Shown here in pieces: positions 54,321-63,820 of a DNA stretch of 64,000 nt (within the stretch, counting starts at the first letter, position 1; each line of letters starts with the position of its first letter). The notes beneath the pieces are model-generated. The model was not told the DNA's origin and did no database searches. It saw nothing but the letters and a program-made list of their open reading frames with translations. The position numbers and the translations under genes are program-made. This DNA is from DASSFG01 sp035550375 (GTDB lineage: Bacteria > Planctomycetota > Planctomycetia > Pirellulales > JAICIG01), in the NCBI GenBank assembly GCA_035550375.1, contig DASZPH010000120.1:92451-156450 (forward strand), in the 5' to 3' direction.

Positions 54321-55331
54321 CTACCGCGGTTTGCGTTTGGCGAGGCCGGCCGCGGTCGATTTCTTCTTGGCAGGTCCCGGCGCGGGTTTCGACGGCGCGG
54401 CCTTGTGCGCCGATGATTTTTCGTCAACCGGCCTGGCCGGCTCTTCTTTTTTCGAGGGCGATTTCTTGTCGACGGCCTGCGCTTTGATCCTGGCCGATTT
54501 CGGCTCCGTCGATTTTGACTCCGGCGATTTTGCTTCGGCAGCCGACCCCGCGGCTCCCTTGGCCGCCTTCGACGAATCGACCGTCTTGGCAGCCTCAGCG
54601 GACTGCGGCCTTTCCTTGTCGGCCGATGGCTCGGACGGGCGAATCAGTTTTGCGCCTCGTTTCGGCAGCCGATCTTTGCAGTCGGGCGCGATCTCCAGCA
54701 GTAGCTTGTGCAAATTGGGAGAACTTGGGCTGTGCACAAGGTCCGCCGCCAGTCGATGAGCCAGGGAGGCAAATTCGACCCCCTTGTTCTTCGGAATCGC
54801 CCGTTCCAAGCCCGGCACCGCGTGTGCCGTTTTTTCCTGTTCGGTGGCCAGCCCCAAAATTCCAAAAACCTCGAGCAGGCCGCGGTCGAGGGGAATCGCG
54901 TGGCCGCCCAGCGCTGCCTGCGTCACGTAAGCCAGAGCAAACGGGGTCACTCCGTCGTACTTCTGCAGCTTCTGCTGGGCCTGCCCCAGCGGCATCTTCT
55001 TCAGCGACTCGACGTCGAAGGAATAGGTGGCCTCGAACACGGTTTGGAGCACGTGCTTGACGTTGCTGGCCGCCGTTGCGGGTTCCGGCAACATGTGCAT
55101 CACTTCCGCCAGTTCCTTCACCGTGCTGACCCGAACTTCATTCCAGTCGAAGAAAGCCGTCGAGAGGGCCGCGTAGGCCTTGTCGGCCGCCTCGTAAGGG
55201 GCGTTCTCCAGGCAACAGGCGTACAGCAGGTGCTCTAAGGCGGGCCGTTCGGGAATCAGCGTCGGCTCGTAGTGCTTTTTGAGCACCTTGTGCATCTTGT
55301 TGATCAGGGCCGACCGGTTGACTGTCGCCAT
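54321..55331 (-). CDS. divergent HhH-GPD (endonuclease III-like) protein with a long basic tail
   Basis: A 336-residue protein. Residues 20-220 resemble the endonuclease III/HhH-GPD fold: EHLLYACCLENAPYEAADKA near residue 33, the HhH-like YDGVTPFALAYVTQAALGG (125-143), then IPLDRGLLEVFGILG with the conserved aspartate D149. The catalytic lysine of the HhH motif (as in GRKTA) appears to be F131, and the 4Fe-4S cysteines are missing, so lyase activity is doubtful. The last 110 residues are K/A/S/P-rich, like a histone H1 tail. It follows rbfA by six bases. I read it as a DNA- or RNA-binding protein; substrate unknown. Confidence 0.72.
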   Translation of the reverse strand: MATVNRSALINKMHKVLKKHYEPTLIPERPALEHLLYACCLENAPYEAADKAYAALSTAFFDWNEVRVSTVKELAEVMHMLPEPATAASNVKHVLQTVFEATYSFDVESLKKMPLGQAQQKLQKYDGVTPFALAYVTQAALGGHAIPLDRGLLEVFGILGLATEQEKTAHAVPGLERAIPKNKGVEFASLAHRLAADLVHSPSSPNLHKLLLEIAPDCKDRLPKRGAKLIRPSEPSADKERPQSAEAAKTVDSSKAAKGAAGSAAEAKSPESKSTEPKSARIKAQAVDKKSPSKKEEPARPVDEKSSAHKAAPSKPAPGPAKKKSTAAGLAKRKPR

Positions 55332-55337
55332 CAGGGG

Positions 55338-55856
55338 TCATTCCTCTTCGCCAAAGGGATCGCTCGCGTCGGCGTCAAGCGTTGCGCCGTCCGCCCCGTC
55401 TGGGGGAAACTCGTCTCGGGGAAACTCGTCTTGCGGAGACTCGTGCTGGGGAAGGTGGTCTTGATCAACTCGGTCTCGGGGCGTCTCATGTGGGGCCGCG
55501 TCGTCTTCGGCCGCCGGCGGCAAAACACGATGGAGAATCTCCGCGATCTGGATCGACTTCTTGACGCCCATGTCAAGCACAAAGACGAGTCTGGGAGTGT
55601 AGCGAGTATCGATCCGCTTCGCTACCTTCGATTGCAGAAAACCGGCCGCGTTTTTCAGGCCCGCCAGGCTTAGCCGCTGTTTCGTTTCGTTGCCCATCAC
55701 CGACACGTGGACCTTGGCCTGCCGCATGTCGGGGCTCATTTCGACGTAGGTGACGGTCACGTCCTGAATGCGCGGGTCCTTGAGATCGGTCAGGATCGCC
55801 ATGCTGACGACTTCTCTGACCGCCTCGGCCGCCTTCTGAATGCGATGTGAAGCCAT
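55338..55856 (-). CDS. rbfA: ribosome-binding factor A
   Basis: A 172-residue 30S maturation factor. The KH-like core is intact: SHRIQKAAEAVREVVSMAIL, DPRIQDVTVTYVEMSPDMRQ and RLVFVLDMGVKKSIQIAEIL. The C-terminal 50 residues are an acidic proline-rich tail (QDEFPRDEFPPD), partly encoded by 15-base direct repeats at 55402-55460, which is longer than usual for RbfA (about 120-130 residues). It follows infB by 234 bases in the same direction. Confidence 0.93.
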   Translation of the reverse strand: MASHRIQKAAEAVREVVSMAILTDLKDPRIQDVTVTYVEMSPDMRQAKVHVSVMGNETKQRLSLAGLKNAAGFLQSKVAKRIDTRYTPRLVFVLDMGVKKSIQIAEILHRVLPPAAEDDAAPHETPRDRVDQDHLPQHESPQDEFPRDEFPPDGADGATLDADASDPFGEEE

Positions 55857-55915
55857 CGTTCTCTAACCGTTTGCGTAAAGCCAGCGTCGTTTAAGCCCAG
55901 TTTCCGCGGGTTGCC

Positions 55916-56017
55916 AGCCAACGGCGACCGCGAGGGTTGCGCTATTGCCGGGCCGGAGCAGGTAGGGATGCTGTGATTCCGGGATCGCGGGGGCCGTTGG
56001 CCCTCCGGTTAAACGAG
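55916..56017. repeat. two family B elements in opposite orientation between rbfA and infB
   Basis: A forward variant at 55916-55935 (AGCCAACGGCGACCGCGAGG, identical to 2244-2263) and an inverted relative at 55990-56017 (GGGCCGTTGGCCCTCCGGTT, then AAACGA). They sit in the 234-base gap upstream of rbfA, so the rbfA transcript may be separated from infB here. Confidence 0.65.
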
Positions 56018-56090
56018 CTGAAGTTGTTAACGCTTACCGTCGAGCGATTGCCGCACTGTCGCCATACCCAGTCCCTTCGCCCCCTTCTGA

Positions 56091-58679
56091 CTACAAGGTT
56101 CGCGCGAACTCCTCAACTCGATAGCACTCGAGAATATCGCCTTCCTTCAGATCGTTGAAGCCGCGCAGCTTCATGCCGCATTCCAGACCCTCGCGCACCT
56201 CGCGGGCGTCGTCCTTTTCACGTTTCAACGACTCCAGGCCGTAATCGCCGATCACGCGCCCATCGCGGATGACACGGACGCGCGAATTTCGTTCGATCGT
56301 GCCCGAAAGGACCCGGCAGCCGGCGATCGTCCCCAGCCGGCTGATAAGAAACGTCCGCTGCACCAGCGCCCGGCCCAGGTCGATGTCGCGCTTTTCGGGC
56401 TTGAGCATCCCTTCCAGCGCCTTTTTGATGTCGTCGGTGACCTGATAGATGATGTCGTAGCGTCGAATCTGCACGCCGTATTCGTCGGCCAGCCCTCTCG
56501 CCCCCTCGTCGGGGACGACGTTGAAGCCGATGATGATGGCGTCCGAAGCGTCGGCCAGATGCACGTCGGCTTCCGTGATGCCGCCCACCATTTTCTGAAG
56601 GATCTTGAGTTGCACCTCGGGGTGCTTCAGCTTCCCGAACTCCTTCATGATGGCTTCGATCGAGCCCTGCGTATCGGCGCGGAGGATGATGTTGAGCGAC
56701 TGGACCTGGTCGCCGCCCAGCCGCTCGTGCAGGCTTTCCAGCGTCACGTGGGCCGTTTGCTTGGACAGCGTCAGCCGGCGCGACTGCGTGAGGCGCTGCT
56801 CCGCGATGTCGCGAGCGTCGCTGATCTCGTCGAGCACATAAAAATGCTCGCCGGCGCCCGGCGCCTCGTGCAAACCCGTGACGTTAACGGGGGTCGAGGG
56901 CGGGGCCGTCTCATGCATCTGGCGGGTATTGAGGGTATCGTACATCGCCTTGACACGGCCGTAGGCCGACCCGCAAACCAGCACGTCGCCGACTTTCAAG
57001 GTGCCGTTCTGCACCAGGATTTTTGCCATCACGCCGCGCTCTTCTTCCACCGCCGACTCCAGGCAGGTGCCATAGGCGTGCCGCTGTGGATTGGCCTTGT
57101 ACTCGTGCAACTCGGCCAGTGTGAGGAGGGTTTCCAGCAGATCGCCCACCCCCAGGCCGGTCAGCGCGCTACACTTGACCACTTCGGTCGTGCCGCCCCA
57201 CTCCGTGGGAAGCAACTCATTGGCGGCCAACTGCTGCATGATGCGGTCGACGTTGATTCCGTGCAGGTCGATTTTGTTGAGGGCCACCACGATCGGCACG
57301 TTGGCTGCGCGGGCGTGGCTAATGGCCTCCTCGGTTTGTGGCATCACGCCGTCGTCGGCCGCCACGACCAAAACGGCGATGTCCGTTACATTGGCGCCGC
57401 GTGCCCGCATCTGCGTGAACGCTTCGTGGCCCGGCGTGTCGACAAAGGTGATCGGCCGTCCGTCGTGCTCGATGCGGTAAGCCCGGATGTGCTGGGTGAT
57501 ACCGCCGCTTTCGCCCGCGGCCACGTTGGTGCCGATGATCCGGTCCAAGAGCGACGTTTTGCCGTGGTCGACGTGGCCCAGGAACGTGACGATCGGCGCC
57601 CGCGGCTCGAGCTGATCGGGTGCGTCTTGCTCCTCCTGAATGGCGCTGATCAACTGGTCCTCGATGTCATACGCTTGGCGAATTTCCACCTCCGCCCCGA
57701 ACTCGACCGCCAGCAACTCGATCGTTTCCAATTCCAGGTCGGAAGTGATGGTCGACATGCTGCCCAACTGGAGGAGTTTTCCCAGGACTTTGTTCACCGG
57801 CACACCGATGGCGGCCGAAAAGCTCCGCACGTTGCACGGCATCTGGATGACGACGTGTCCCTTGCGCGGGGCCGCGGTGCTGACCCCCGATTTCTTCTGA
57901 CGCGGCCTGGGCCGCCGCAGCGGACGGTCCTCTTCTACGACGCCCGTCGCGGTGACGCGCACGGGCCGGTCGCCGGCCGTGCGCTTTCGGTTTCGCTGCC
58001 GTTCCTCGCGGGTTCCCATCTGCGAGTCTTCGGCTGCGACTTTTCCCGTTCCCCCGCCACGGCGAGGCCGTTGCGATTCGGGCGTCGCCGGAGCAGGCGC
58101 GCGCGGCCCGCCGGGCTTTCTCGCGGCCGGAGCTTCGGTCTCCACCCGCTGTTTCTCGACGTCCTTGATGTGGTCGGCCAAAGGTGCGCGGCCACTACGC
58201 ACGTCGGCGGGAAGCTTGATGACCGGCTTTTGCGGCGCCGGTTCGGCCGGCTTTTTGGCCGCCGGCGGCTGCTGCGCGGCGGGCAAGCGGGCCACGCGGA
58301 TTGCCGGGCCCTTAGGGCCCTCGGGCGGTTTCTTCGGCGCCTCGGCCGCCGGCCGCTCAATCCGATCCGGCTTGGCCGGCAGCACGGGCGGCTTTCCGCC
58401 GGTGCCGGCAGGCGGAATATAGGCCTCGCGACTGATGGGGGGCGGTTCGGGCGGCGGTGCCAGCGTGGCCGCCCCTCCCTTGGTGATCGTGGGCCCCATC
58501 GCGCGGCCGGCGCTTTTGCTGCCGCCCGCCAGGTAGCCTCTGACCTTTACCTCTTCCTCGTCGGTCAGGCTAGCCAGCGCGGACCCCTTGCCCGTTACGC
58601 CTGCTTTTGCGCAGAGTTCGACGCACTCCTTACTGTCGATGCCAAGTTCTTTTGCTAGTGAATAGATCCGTACGGGCAA
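56091..58679 (-). CDS. infB: translation initiation factor IF-2
   Basis: The GTPase that brings initiator tRNA to the ribosome. The 862-residue protein has the usual IF2 N-terminal domain (PVRIYSLAKELGIDSKECVE), a long P/A/R-rich linker, the G-domain with G1 GHVDHGKT near residue 366, G3 DTPGHE and G4 NKID, and the C-terminal domains to ECYRVEEFARTL. Full length. The start is TTG at 58679, with GGGAG nine bases upstream. nusA lies upstream by 110 bases, and rbfA downstream, the standard order for this operon. Confidence 0.95.
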   Translation of the reverse strand: MPVRIYSLAKELGIDSKECVELCAKAGVTGKGSALASLTDEEEVKVRGYLAGGSKSAGRAMGPTITKGGAATLAPPPEPPPISREAYIPPAGTGGKPPVLPAKPDRIERPAAEAPKKPPEGPKGPAIRVARLPAAQQPPAAKKPAEPAPQKPVIKLPADVRSGRAPLADHIKDVEKQRVETEAPAARKPGGPRAPAPATPESQRPRRGGGTGKVAAEDSQMGTREERQRNRKRTAGDRPVRVTATGVVEEDRPLRRPRPRQKKSGVSTAAPRKGHVVIQMPCNVRSFSAAIGVPVNKVLGKLLQLGSMSTITSDLELETIELLAVEFGAEVEIRQAYDIEDQLISAIQEEQDAPDQLEPRAPIVTFLGHVDHGKTSLLDRIIGTNVAAGESGGITQHIRAYRIEHDGRPITFVDTPGHEAFTQMRARGANVTDIAVLVVAADDGVMPQTEEAISHARAANVPIVVALNKIDLHGINVDRIMQQLAANELLPTEWGGTTEVVKCSALTGLGVGDLLETLLTLAELHEYKANPQRHAYGTCLESAVEEERGVMAKILVQNGTLKVGDVLVCGSAYGRVKAMYDTLNTRQMHETAPPSTPVNVTGLHEAPGAGEHFYVLDEISDARDIAEQRLTQSRRLTLSKQTAHVTLESLHERLGGDQVQSLNIILRADTQGSIEAIMKEFGKLKHPEVQLKILQKMVGGITEADVHLADASDAIIIGFNVVPDEGARGLADEYGVQIRRYDIIYQVTDDIKKALEGMLKPEKRDIDLGRALVQRTFLISRLGTIAGCRVLSGTIERNSRVRVIRDGRVIGDYGLESLKREKDDAREVREGLECGMKLRGFNDLKEGDILECYRVEEFARTL

Positions 58680-58789
58680 GTCTGAAATCTCCCTCGTTTT
58701 GCCCGGCCGACGCGGCCGGTATCGTTGCTAATTCATGACCATCTCCTGAAAAACGGCCTTCCAACATCGTATGGTGCCCGCCGCCCGGG

Positions 58790-60166
58790 TCACCCGGCTC
58801 CCTCCTCGGAGTGAACCTGCTGCGCTGCGGCCGAACCGTTCGGCTCGGCACCCCCAGGCTGGCCACCTTCCGGCTCGGCACCGCTCGGCTCGGCAGAAGC
58901 AGCCTCGGCGGCGGGTTCGTGCCCGCCCGCCGCCTGCTCCCGGGCTTCGAGTTCTTTGGTGGCAGCCTCGATGCGTTCCTGTTCGCGCTGGCGACGCCGC
59001 TCCTCGGTCGCCGCGGCTTCCGCTTCCTCGGCCTTGGCTTCGGCCTGAGCCACGATCTTGTCGACCTGCTCCGGCGAGAGCCCACCCATCTCCATCAAGG
59101 CGTCGGGTTCGATCACCGAGAGATCATCGTATGACAAAAAGCCCTCGCCGACCAGCTTCTCCGCCAGGTTTTCGTCGACGCCTTCCAGCGAGCTGAATCC
59201 GCCCACGGCCCGCTCGATCTGCTCGTCGAGCTCCTCCCGCGTCATGATCTCGATGTCCCAGCCGCACAGCTTGCTGGCCAGGCGAACGTTCTGGCCGCGA
59301 CGACCGATCGCCAGCGAAAGCTGATCTTCGCGCACCAGCACGATGGCCCGTCCGAGCATCGAGCAGAGGATGACTTCTTCCACTTCGGCCGGCTGCAGGG
59401 CGTTGGGAATCAGCACCTGCATATCGTCGCTCCAGCGGACGATGTCGATCCGCTCGCCGGCCAGTTCGTCCACGATGTTCTTGATCCGGTTGCCGCGCAC
59501 GCCCACGCAGGCCCCCACGCAATCGACGCGCTGGTCGGTGCTGCTCACGGCCACCTTGGTGCGGTAGCCGGGCTCGCGGGCCATGGCCTTGATCTCGATG
59601 ACGCCGTCGGCGATTTCGGGAATCTCTTGTTCAAATAGCCGGCCGACCAGGGCGGGGCGGGTGCGGCTGAGGATCACCTTCACTCGGCTCCCCGCCTTCT
59701 TCACCTCGCAGATCGTCGCCCGCACGCGCTCGTTGGCGTGGTGCGTCTCGCCGGGAATCTGCTCGCTGCGCGGGAGGATCGCCTCGCAGTTGGGCAGCGC
59801 CACCGTGGCCGCGCCGCCTTCATAGCGCTGCACCACGCCCGTAACGAGTTGTCCCTTCTCCTTGTCGTATTCGTCGAACAGAGCGTCTCGTTCGGCTTCC
59901 CGCACCTTCTGAATGATGACTTGTTTGGCCGTTTGAGCGACGATGCGTCCCAGCGTCTCCCCTTCGTCGAGCGGGACCCCGTTGTGCGTGCCGCTGATCG
60001 AGCCGTCGGTACGGTTGATCTGGACCACCACCTCCTGCTCTTCGCCGTATTGCTTCTTGGCGGCCGACACCAGGGCGGCCTCAATCGCCTGAAAAACGAT
60101 TTCCTTGTCGATATTCTTATCGCGGTGAATCGTATCGACGATTCGCAATAGTTCGCTGGCATTCAT
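58790..60166 (-). CDS. nusA: transcription termination/antitermination factor NusA
   Basis: Binds RNA polymerase and RNA to control pausing and termination. The 458-residue protein has the N-terminal domain (MNASELLRIVDTIHRDKNID), the S1 domain (LVTGVVQRYEGGAATVALPN), KH1 (GACVGVRGNRIKNIVDEL) and KH2 (LAIGRRGQNVRLASKL), then a HhH-like segment and a 90-residue glutamate/alanine-rich tail. The two acidic repeat domains of E. coli NusA are not present as such. It is the first gene of the nusA-infB run; rimP, the usual neighbour upstream, is not found. Confidence 0.95.
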   Translation of the reverse strand: MNASELLRIVDTIHRDKNIDKEIVFQAIEAALVSAAKKQYGEEQEVVVQINRTDGSISGTHNGVPLDEGETLGRIVAQTAKQVIIQKVREAERDALFDEYDKEKGQLVTGVVQRYEGGAATVALPNCEAILPRSEQIPGETHHANERVRATICEVKKAGSRVKVILSRTRPALVGRLFEQEIPEIADGVIEIKAMAREPGYRTKVAVSSTDQRVDCVGACVGVRGNRIKNIVDELAGERIDIVRWSDDMQVLIPNALQPAEVEEVILCSMLGRAIVLVREDQLSLAIGRRGQNVRLASKLCGWDIEIMTREELDEQIERAVGGFSSLEGVDENLAEKLVGEGFLSYDDLSVIEPDALMEMGGLSPEQVDKIVAQAEAKAEEAEAAATEERRRQREQERIEAATKELEAREQAAGGHEPAAEAASAEPSGAEPEGGQPGGAEPNGSAAAQQVHSEEGAG

Positions 60167-60397
60167 GTTGCTTCACTTCTTTCGGCGCCCGTGGCGCGCT
60201 AAAACCAGATTGTCGGATTGTAAAACGCTGGGGCGATCACCCTGTTCATCGTGACGGCGGGCAACCGCGATTCGGATGTCGGTGTTCTCCTCAAGGACCT
60301 CTTTTTTGCCCCCATAAAAACGAAAACGGCAACCAGCCTACCCCACCGGCGGTCGTTGGGCTAGACGACTACCGGTACGGAGGTACGATCCGGTTAC

Positions 60398-61627
60398 CTA
60401 CCGCGCCCCCGGCTGGCACAGGTTGCGACCGGTACGACCGTCGAACCAATGCGCCCGCCGCATGTCTAACCACGCGATAACGTGCTCTCCTGGTGCTAGC
60501 CCCGAGCGAACCTGACGTTTACATAATAATACCGCGCCAGGCCGTTCAGGCGATGCCCGATTTTCGGTTTGTTCCTCGCCGTCCCCGCCCGGCTGGTCCG
60601 GGCTCAACGACACCACGCTCGCGTCCCCCAGGTCTTCGATCAACTCGACCCTCGCCGTCGTCTCCGGGCAGTCTAACGTCGGCGAGTCTTCGTGCGAACC
60701 GGGCTGCCCGACCTGCCGCACGTGGATGTCTTCGGGCCGCAGGCCGACCACCGCCGTTTCGCCCGCTCCTGCTCCCCGCCACCACTCGCGGCGGACGCCG
60801 ACCGACCAGCCCCCCGCGGATAACCGCCAGGCGTCGCTTGTGGTCTCCCCGGCGAGTTTGCCCTCGAAAAAGTTCATGCCGGGGCTGCCGACGAATCCGG
60901 CCACGAAACGGCTGGCCGGCCAGTCGTAAACCTCCCGCGGCGTGCCGACCTGCTCGATCCTTCCGCGGTCGAGCACGGCCAGGCGATCCGCCAGAGCCAG
61001 CGCATCGGACTGGTCGTGAGTCACGTAGATCATGCTCGTCCCCAGCCGCTGGTGAAGCTGCTTCAGTTTTCGCCGCATCTCCACCCTGAGCTGGGCGTCG
61101 AGGCTGGAGAACGGCTCGTCAAACAGAAACAGAGTCGGCCGCCGCACGATGGCCCGCGCCAGAGCGACCCGCTGCTGCTCACCTCCGGAGAGCTCGCCGG
61201 GCAGGCGATCGAGCATCCCGTCCAGGCCGAGCTCGCGTGCCGTCTCAACGACCTGCTGGCGAAGCTCCGATCTTCGCCAGACGGGTCCCGCGGATGCCCT
61301 CAACCGCAGCCCGAAGGCGATGTTGTCGTACACGGTCCACTGGGGGTGAAGAGCGTGGCCCTGGAAGACCATGGCCAGGTTTCGCTCTCGGGGGGGCAGG
61401 CGGTCGACTGCCTGGCCGCCGATCGTAATCGTCCCCGAAGTGGGTCGTTCCAGGCCGGCGATAAGCCGAAGAATCGTCGTCTTGCCAGATCCGCTGGGAC
61501 CGACGAGGACCAGCAGCTCACCGTCTCGCACCTCCAGGTCGAGACGGTCGCACGCCAGGATCCCCCCGGAAAACACCCGCCCCCGGGAGAACACCCGCGA
61601 CACGCCGGTCAGGACGACTCCCGCCAT
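60398..61627 (-). CDS. MalK/UgpC-type ABC transporter ATP-binding protein
   Basis: A 409-residue ATPase of the carbohydrate-import class. Walker A GPSGSGKT (43-50), Q-loop in VFQGHALHPQWTVYDNI, signature LSGGEQQRVALARAI, Walker B LFLFDEPFSSLDA and H-loop YVTHDQSDA are all present. The C-terminal region (GLRPEDIHV, ELIEDLGDASVV) resembles the TOBE/OB-fold domain of MalK-type proteins. No permease or binding-protein gene is adjacent, so the transporter partners lie elsewhere. It is in the same direction as nusA, 231 bases upstream. Confidence 0.93.
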   Translation of the reverse strand: MAGVVLTGVSRVFSRGRVFSGGILACDRLDLEVRDGELLVLVGPSGSGKTTILRLIAGLERPTSGTITIGGQAVDRLPPRERNLAMVFQGHALHPQWTVYDNIAFGLRLRASAGPVWRRSELRQQVVETARELGLDGMLDRLPGELSGGEQQRVALARAIVRRPTLFLFDEPFSSLDAQLRVEMRRKLKQLHQRLGTSMIYVTHDQSDALALADRLAVLDRGRIEQVGTPREVYDWPASRFVAGFVGSPGMNFFEGKLAGETTSDAWRLSAGGWSVGVRREWWRGAGAGETAVVGLRPEDIHVRQVGQPGSHEDSPTLDCPETTARVELIEDLGDASVVSLSPDQPGGDGEEQTENRASPERPGAVLLCKRQVRSGLAPGEHVIAWLDMRRAHWFDGRTGRNLCQPGAR

Positions 61628-61712
61628 AGACGACGCAATAACCGGCTGCCAGTAGGGAACTTAGACGCTCAGGAGCATAACTGCCTTGCCAACCAGGGTC
61701 AAACGAAGTGGG

Positions 61713-61750
61713 CGTTTAACCGGTGGCCAACGGCGCCCGCGAGCGCGGGC
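61713..61750 (+). repeat. dispersed repeat, family B copy with adjoining hairpin
   Basis: The 30 bases 61713-61742 are identical to 30118-30147. The copy here overlaps a hairpin GCCCGC-GAGC-GCGGGC at 61735-61750. The whole 61628-62003 gap is otherwise without a supported gene. Confidence 0.75.
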
Positions 61751-62003
61751 ACTCAAGGAGCGGCCGCATCGTCCGCTCGACGCCAAACGGTGGGAGATAA
61801 ACTTGAGTGGCTGTGCTGATCCCCAGTTGCCTTATCCGGGACCGGCATCGTGGGGCCGAGGTGTCGCCTGCCCGACGGTTTTTTTCTGTCTCCGCCGGCG
61901 CCCAATGCGAAAAACCTGAAACCGGTCGCCCTGGGTACGGGTACTCTTGCACGACAGTTCAAACGTCCTCGCGCTCGCAGCCCTGCACGGAGAAAATACC
62001 CAA

Positions 62004-63758
62004 ATGCGCCTTCGATTCGCCCCGTGGCGGCGTGCTTTATCCGTCCTCTGTGTGATCGGTTCGGTGGCTCTCGGCTCGGCGGTGTCCGGGCAAAACGAAC
62101 CGTCGTCGGCTCCCGAGACGCTCGCTCCTGAGACCGCGGTGGTCTTCGCCGAGATCAGCGACCCCGGGCCGCTTCTCGACATGGCCCTGGCACCCCGGAC
62201 TCGCCAACTGCTGGAGAATGTCGACGGCTATCGAAAGTATTTGCAGTCGGACAAGTACCACGAGTTGCAGGCCGTGGTGGGCGTTTTGGAGGGACGGCTG
62301 GGCAAGACCTGGGACGCGGCGCTGCGCGATTTGGTGGGCGGCGGCATCTCAATCTCGGTCGACCCGGCGTCGCACACGGGTCTGCTCGTCGTGCGCAGCC
62401 GCGACCGCGAACTGCTGGCAAAACTCAACAGCACCATCCTGGAGTTGGCCGAGACGGACGCCAAGACGCACGGCCGCCCGTCACCAGTGAAGTCGCAGGA
62501 GTACCGCGGTTTCACGGGCTGGTCGTTCGGCGGCGAAGAGGTACACGTGATCGTCGACGACCTGCTGCTCGTCAGCAACAAGGCGGAGACGCTCAAGGCA
62601 GCCATCGACCGCCGCTTGGATCCGTCGACAAGCAACCTGGCAAAGACCGAAGGCTTCGCGGCGGCCCGAGCAAAGCGGCCCGCCGGAGCCATCGGCTGGT
62701 CGTGGCTGAAACTCGCGGCCCTGCGGCAAGACCCGAACGTCCAGCAGGCGCTCAGCAAACGGTCCGACAACCCGCTCGTGGAACTGCTGCTCGCGGGCGT
62801 GATCGACACGCTCAAGCAGGCCCCCTTCGTCACGGCGTCGATCGCCTACGACGCCGGCTCGTTGCGGCTGCGGACGGAACTGCCCCGTGAAAACTCCAGC
62901 ACGAGCGCCTCGCGGGCCTGGTTCTTCGCCTCGCAGGCCGACGAGGCGGCCGTTGTGCCCCCCGGCACGATCGGCACGTTTACCATGTTCCGCGATCTGG
63001 CGGGCCTTTGGGTCGCCCGTGACGAGCTGTTCGACGAAGCAACCGTGGCCAAGTTCGCCCAGGCCGACACGCAACTGGGGCTGTTCTTCTCTGGGCGTGA
63101 TTTCGGCCCCGAGGTGCTGGGCGAGTTGGCTGCACCCGTGCAGTTCATCGTCGCCCGGCAAGACTATCCGGCCGACAAGCCGGTTCCGGCGCTCAAGCTG
63201 CCCGCCTTCGCGCTGGCCCTGAAGCTCAAGCACGCCGACGATTTCGCACCGGAGCTCCTGATCACGTACCAGAAATTCATCGGCATTTTCAACATCACGG
63301 GCGGGCAAGAAGGCCGGCCGCAGTTGCTTTTGTCGACCGAGGAGTACCAAGGCACGACGATCTCCAAGGCCACGTATCTGCCAGACTCGAAGGCCTCGAA
63401 GGAGAACGCGCCGCCCCACTACAACTTCAGCCCGGCCTGCGCACGGATCGGCGACCACTTCGTCTTTGGCTCGACGGTCGGCATCGTGAGGCAGGTGGTC
63501 GACGCCATGAAACAATCCCCCGCCGCGCTGAAGGACAACACGGCCCTCACCATCGAGTCCGTCCCCCTGGCCGCGATTCTGGCGGACAACAAGGAGCTGC
63601 TCATCACCCAAAACATGCTCGGCCGGGGTCACAGCCGCAGCGAGGCGGAGACGGCCGTGCAAACCATCCTCGAGGCGCTCGGCAAAGTCAAAGAACTCGC
63701 CCTGCGGATTGCCGACGAACCGGGGACGCTGGCAATCGACACCAATTTGCGGTGGTAA
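62004..63758 (+). CDS. large secreted protein, DUF3352-like
   Basis: A 584-residue exported protein. The signal peptide is RRALSVLCVIGSVALGSAVS (residues 9-28), followed by ETLAPETAVVFAEISDPGPL. The mature region is regular mixed alpha/beta with repeated GG-rich strands (GGGISISVDPASHTGLLVV, TGWSFGGEEVHVIVDDLLLV). I think of DUF3352 proteins, which have this plan in planctomycetes, but the link is tentative. The start has GGAGA ten bases upstream. The terminator at 63821 ends this transcript. Confidence 0.75.
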   Translation: MRLRFAPWRRALSVLCVIGSVALGSAVSGQNEPSSAPETLAPETAVVFAEISDPGPLLDMALAPRTRQLLENVDGYRKYLQSDKYHELQAVVGVLEGRLGKTWDAALRDLVGGGISISVDPASHTGLLVVRSRDRELLAKLNSTILELAETDAKTHGRPSPVKSQEYRGFTGWSFGGEEVHVIVDDLLLVSNKAETLKAAIDRRLDPSTSNLAKTEGFAAARAKRPAGAIGWSWLKLAALRQDPNVQQALSKRSDNPLVELLLAGVIDTLKQAPFVTASIAYDAGSLRLRTELPRENSSTSASRAWFFASQADEAAVVPPGTIGTFTMFRDLAGLWVARDELFDEATVAKFAQADTQLGLFFSGRDFGPEVLGELAAPVQFIVARQDYPADKPVPALKLPAFALALKLKHADDFAPELLITYQKFIGIFNITGGQEGRPQLLLSTEEYQGTTISKATYLPDSKASKENAPPHYNFSPACARIGDHFVFGSTVGIVRQVVDAMKQSPAALKDNTALTIESVPLAAILADNKELLITQNMLGRGHSRSEAETAVQTILEALGKVKELALRIADEPGTLAIDTNLRW

Positions 63759-63820
63759 CCGTTTTATCGGCGTCCCCGCCGGGCGATTCGCGAACAAAGA
63801 CTGGCGGCATCTGAAACCAT

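Noticed and set aside
53275..54759. 494-codon open frame on the + strand
   Set aside because: Shadow across the membrane protein and the endonuclease III-like gene; low-complexity arginine-rich product.
56559..58658. 699-codon open frame on the + strand
   Set aside because: Antisense of infB; histidine/arginine-rich shadow composition, no protein-like segments.
60167..60397. possible rimP gene
   Set aside because: No open frame of suitable length or sequence in this gap.
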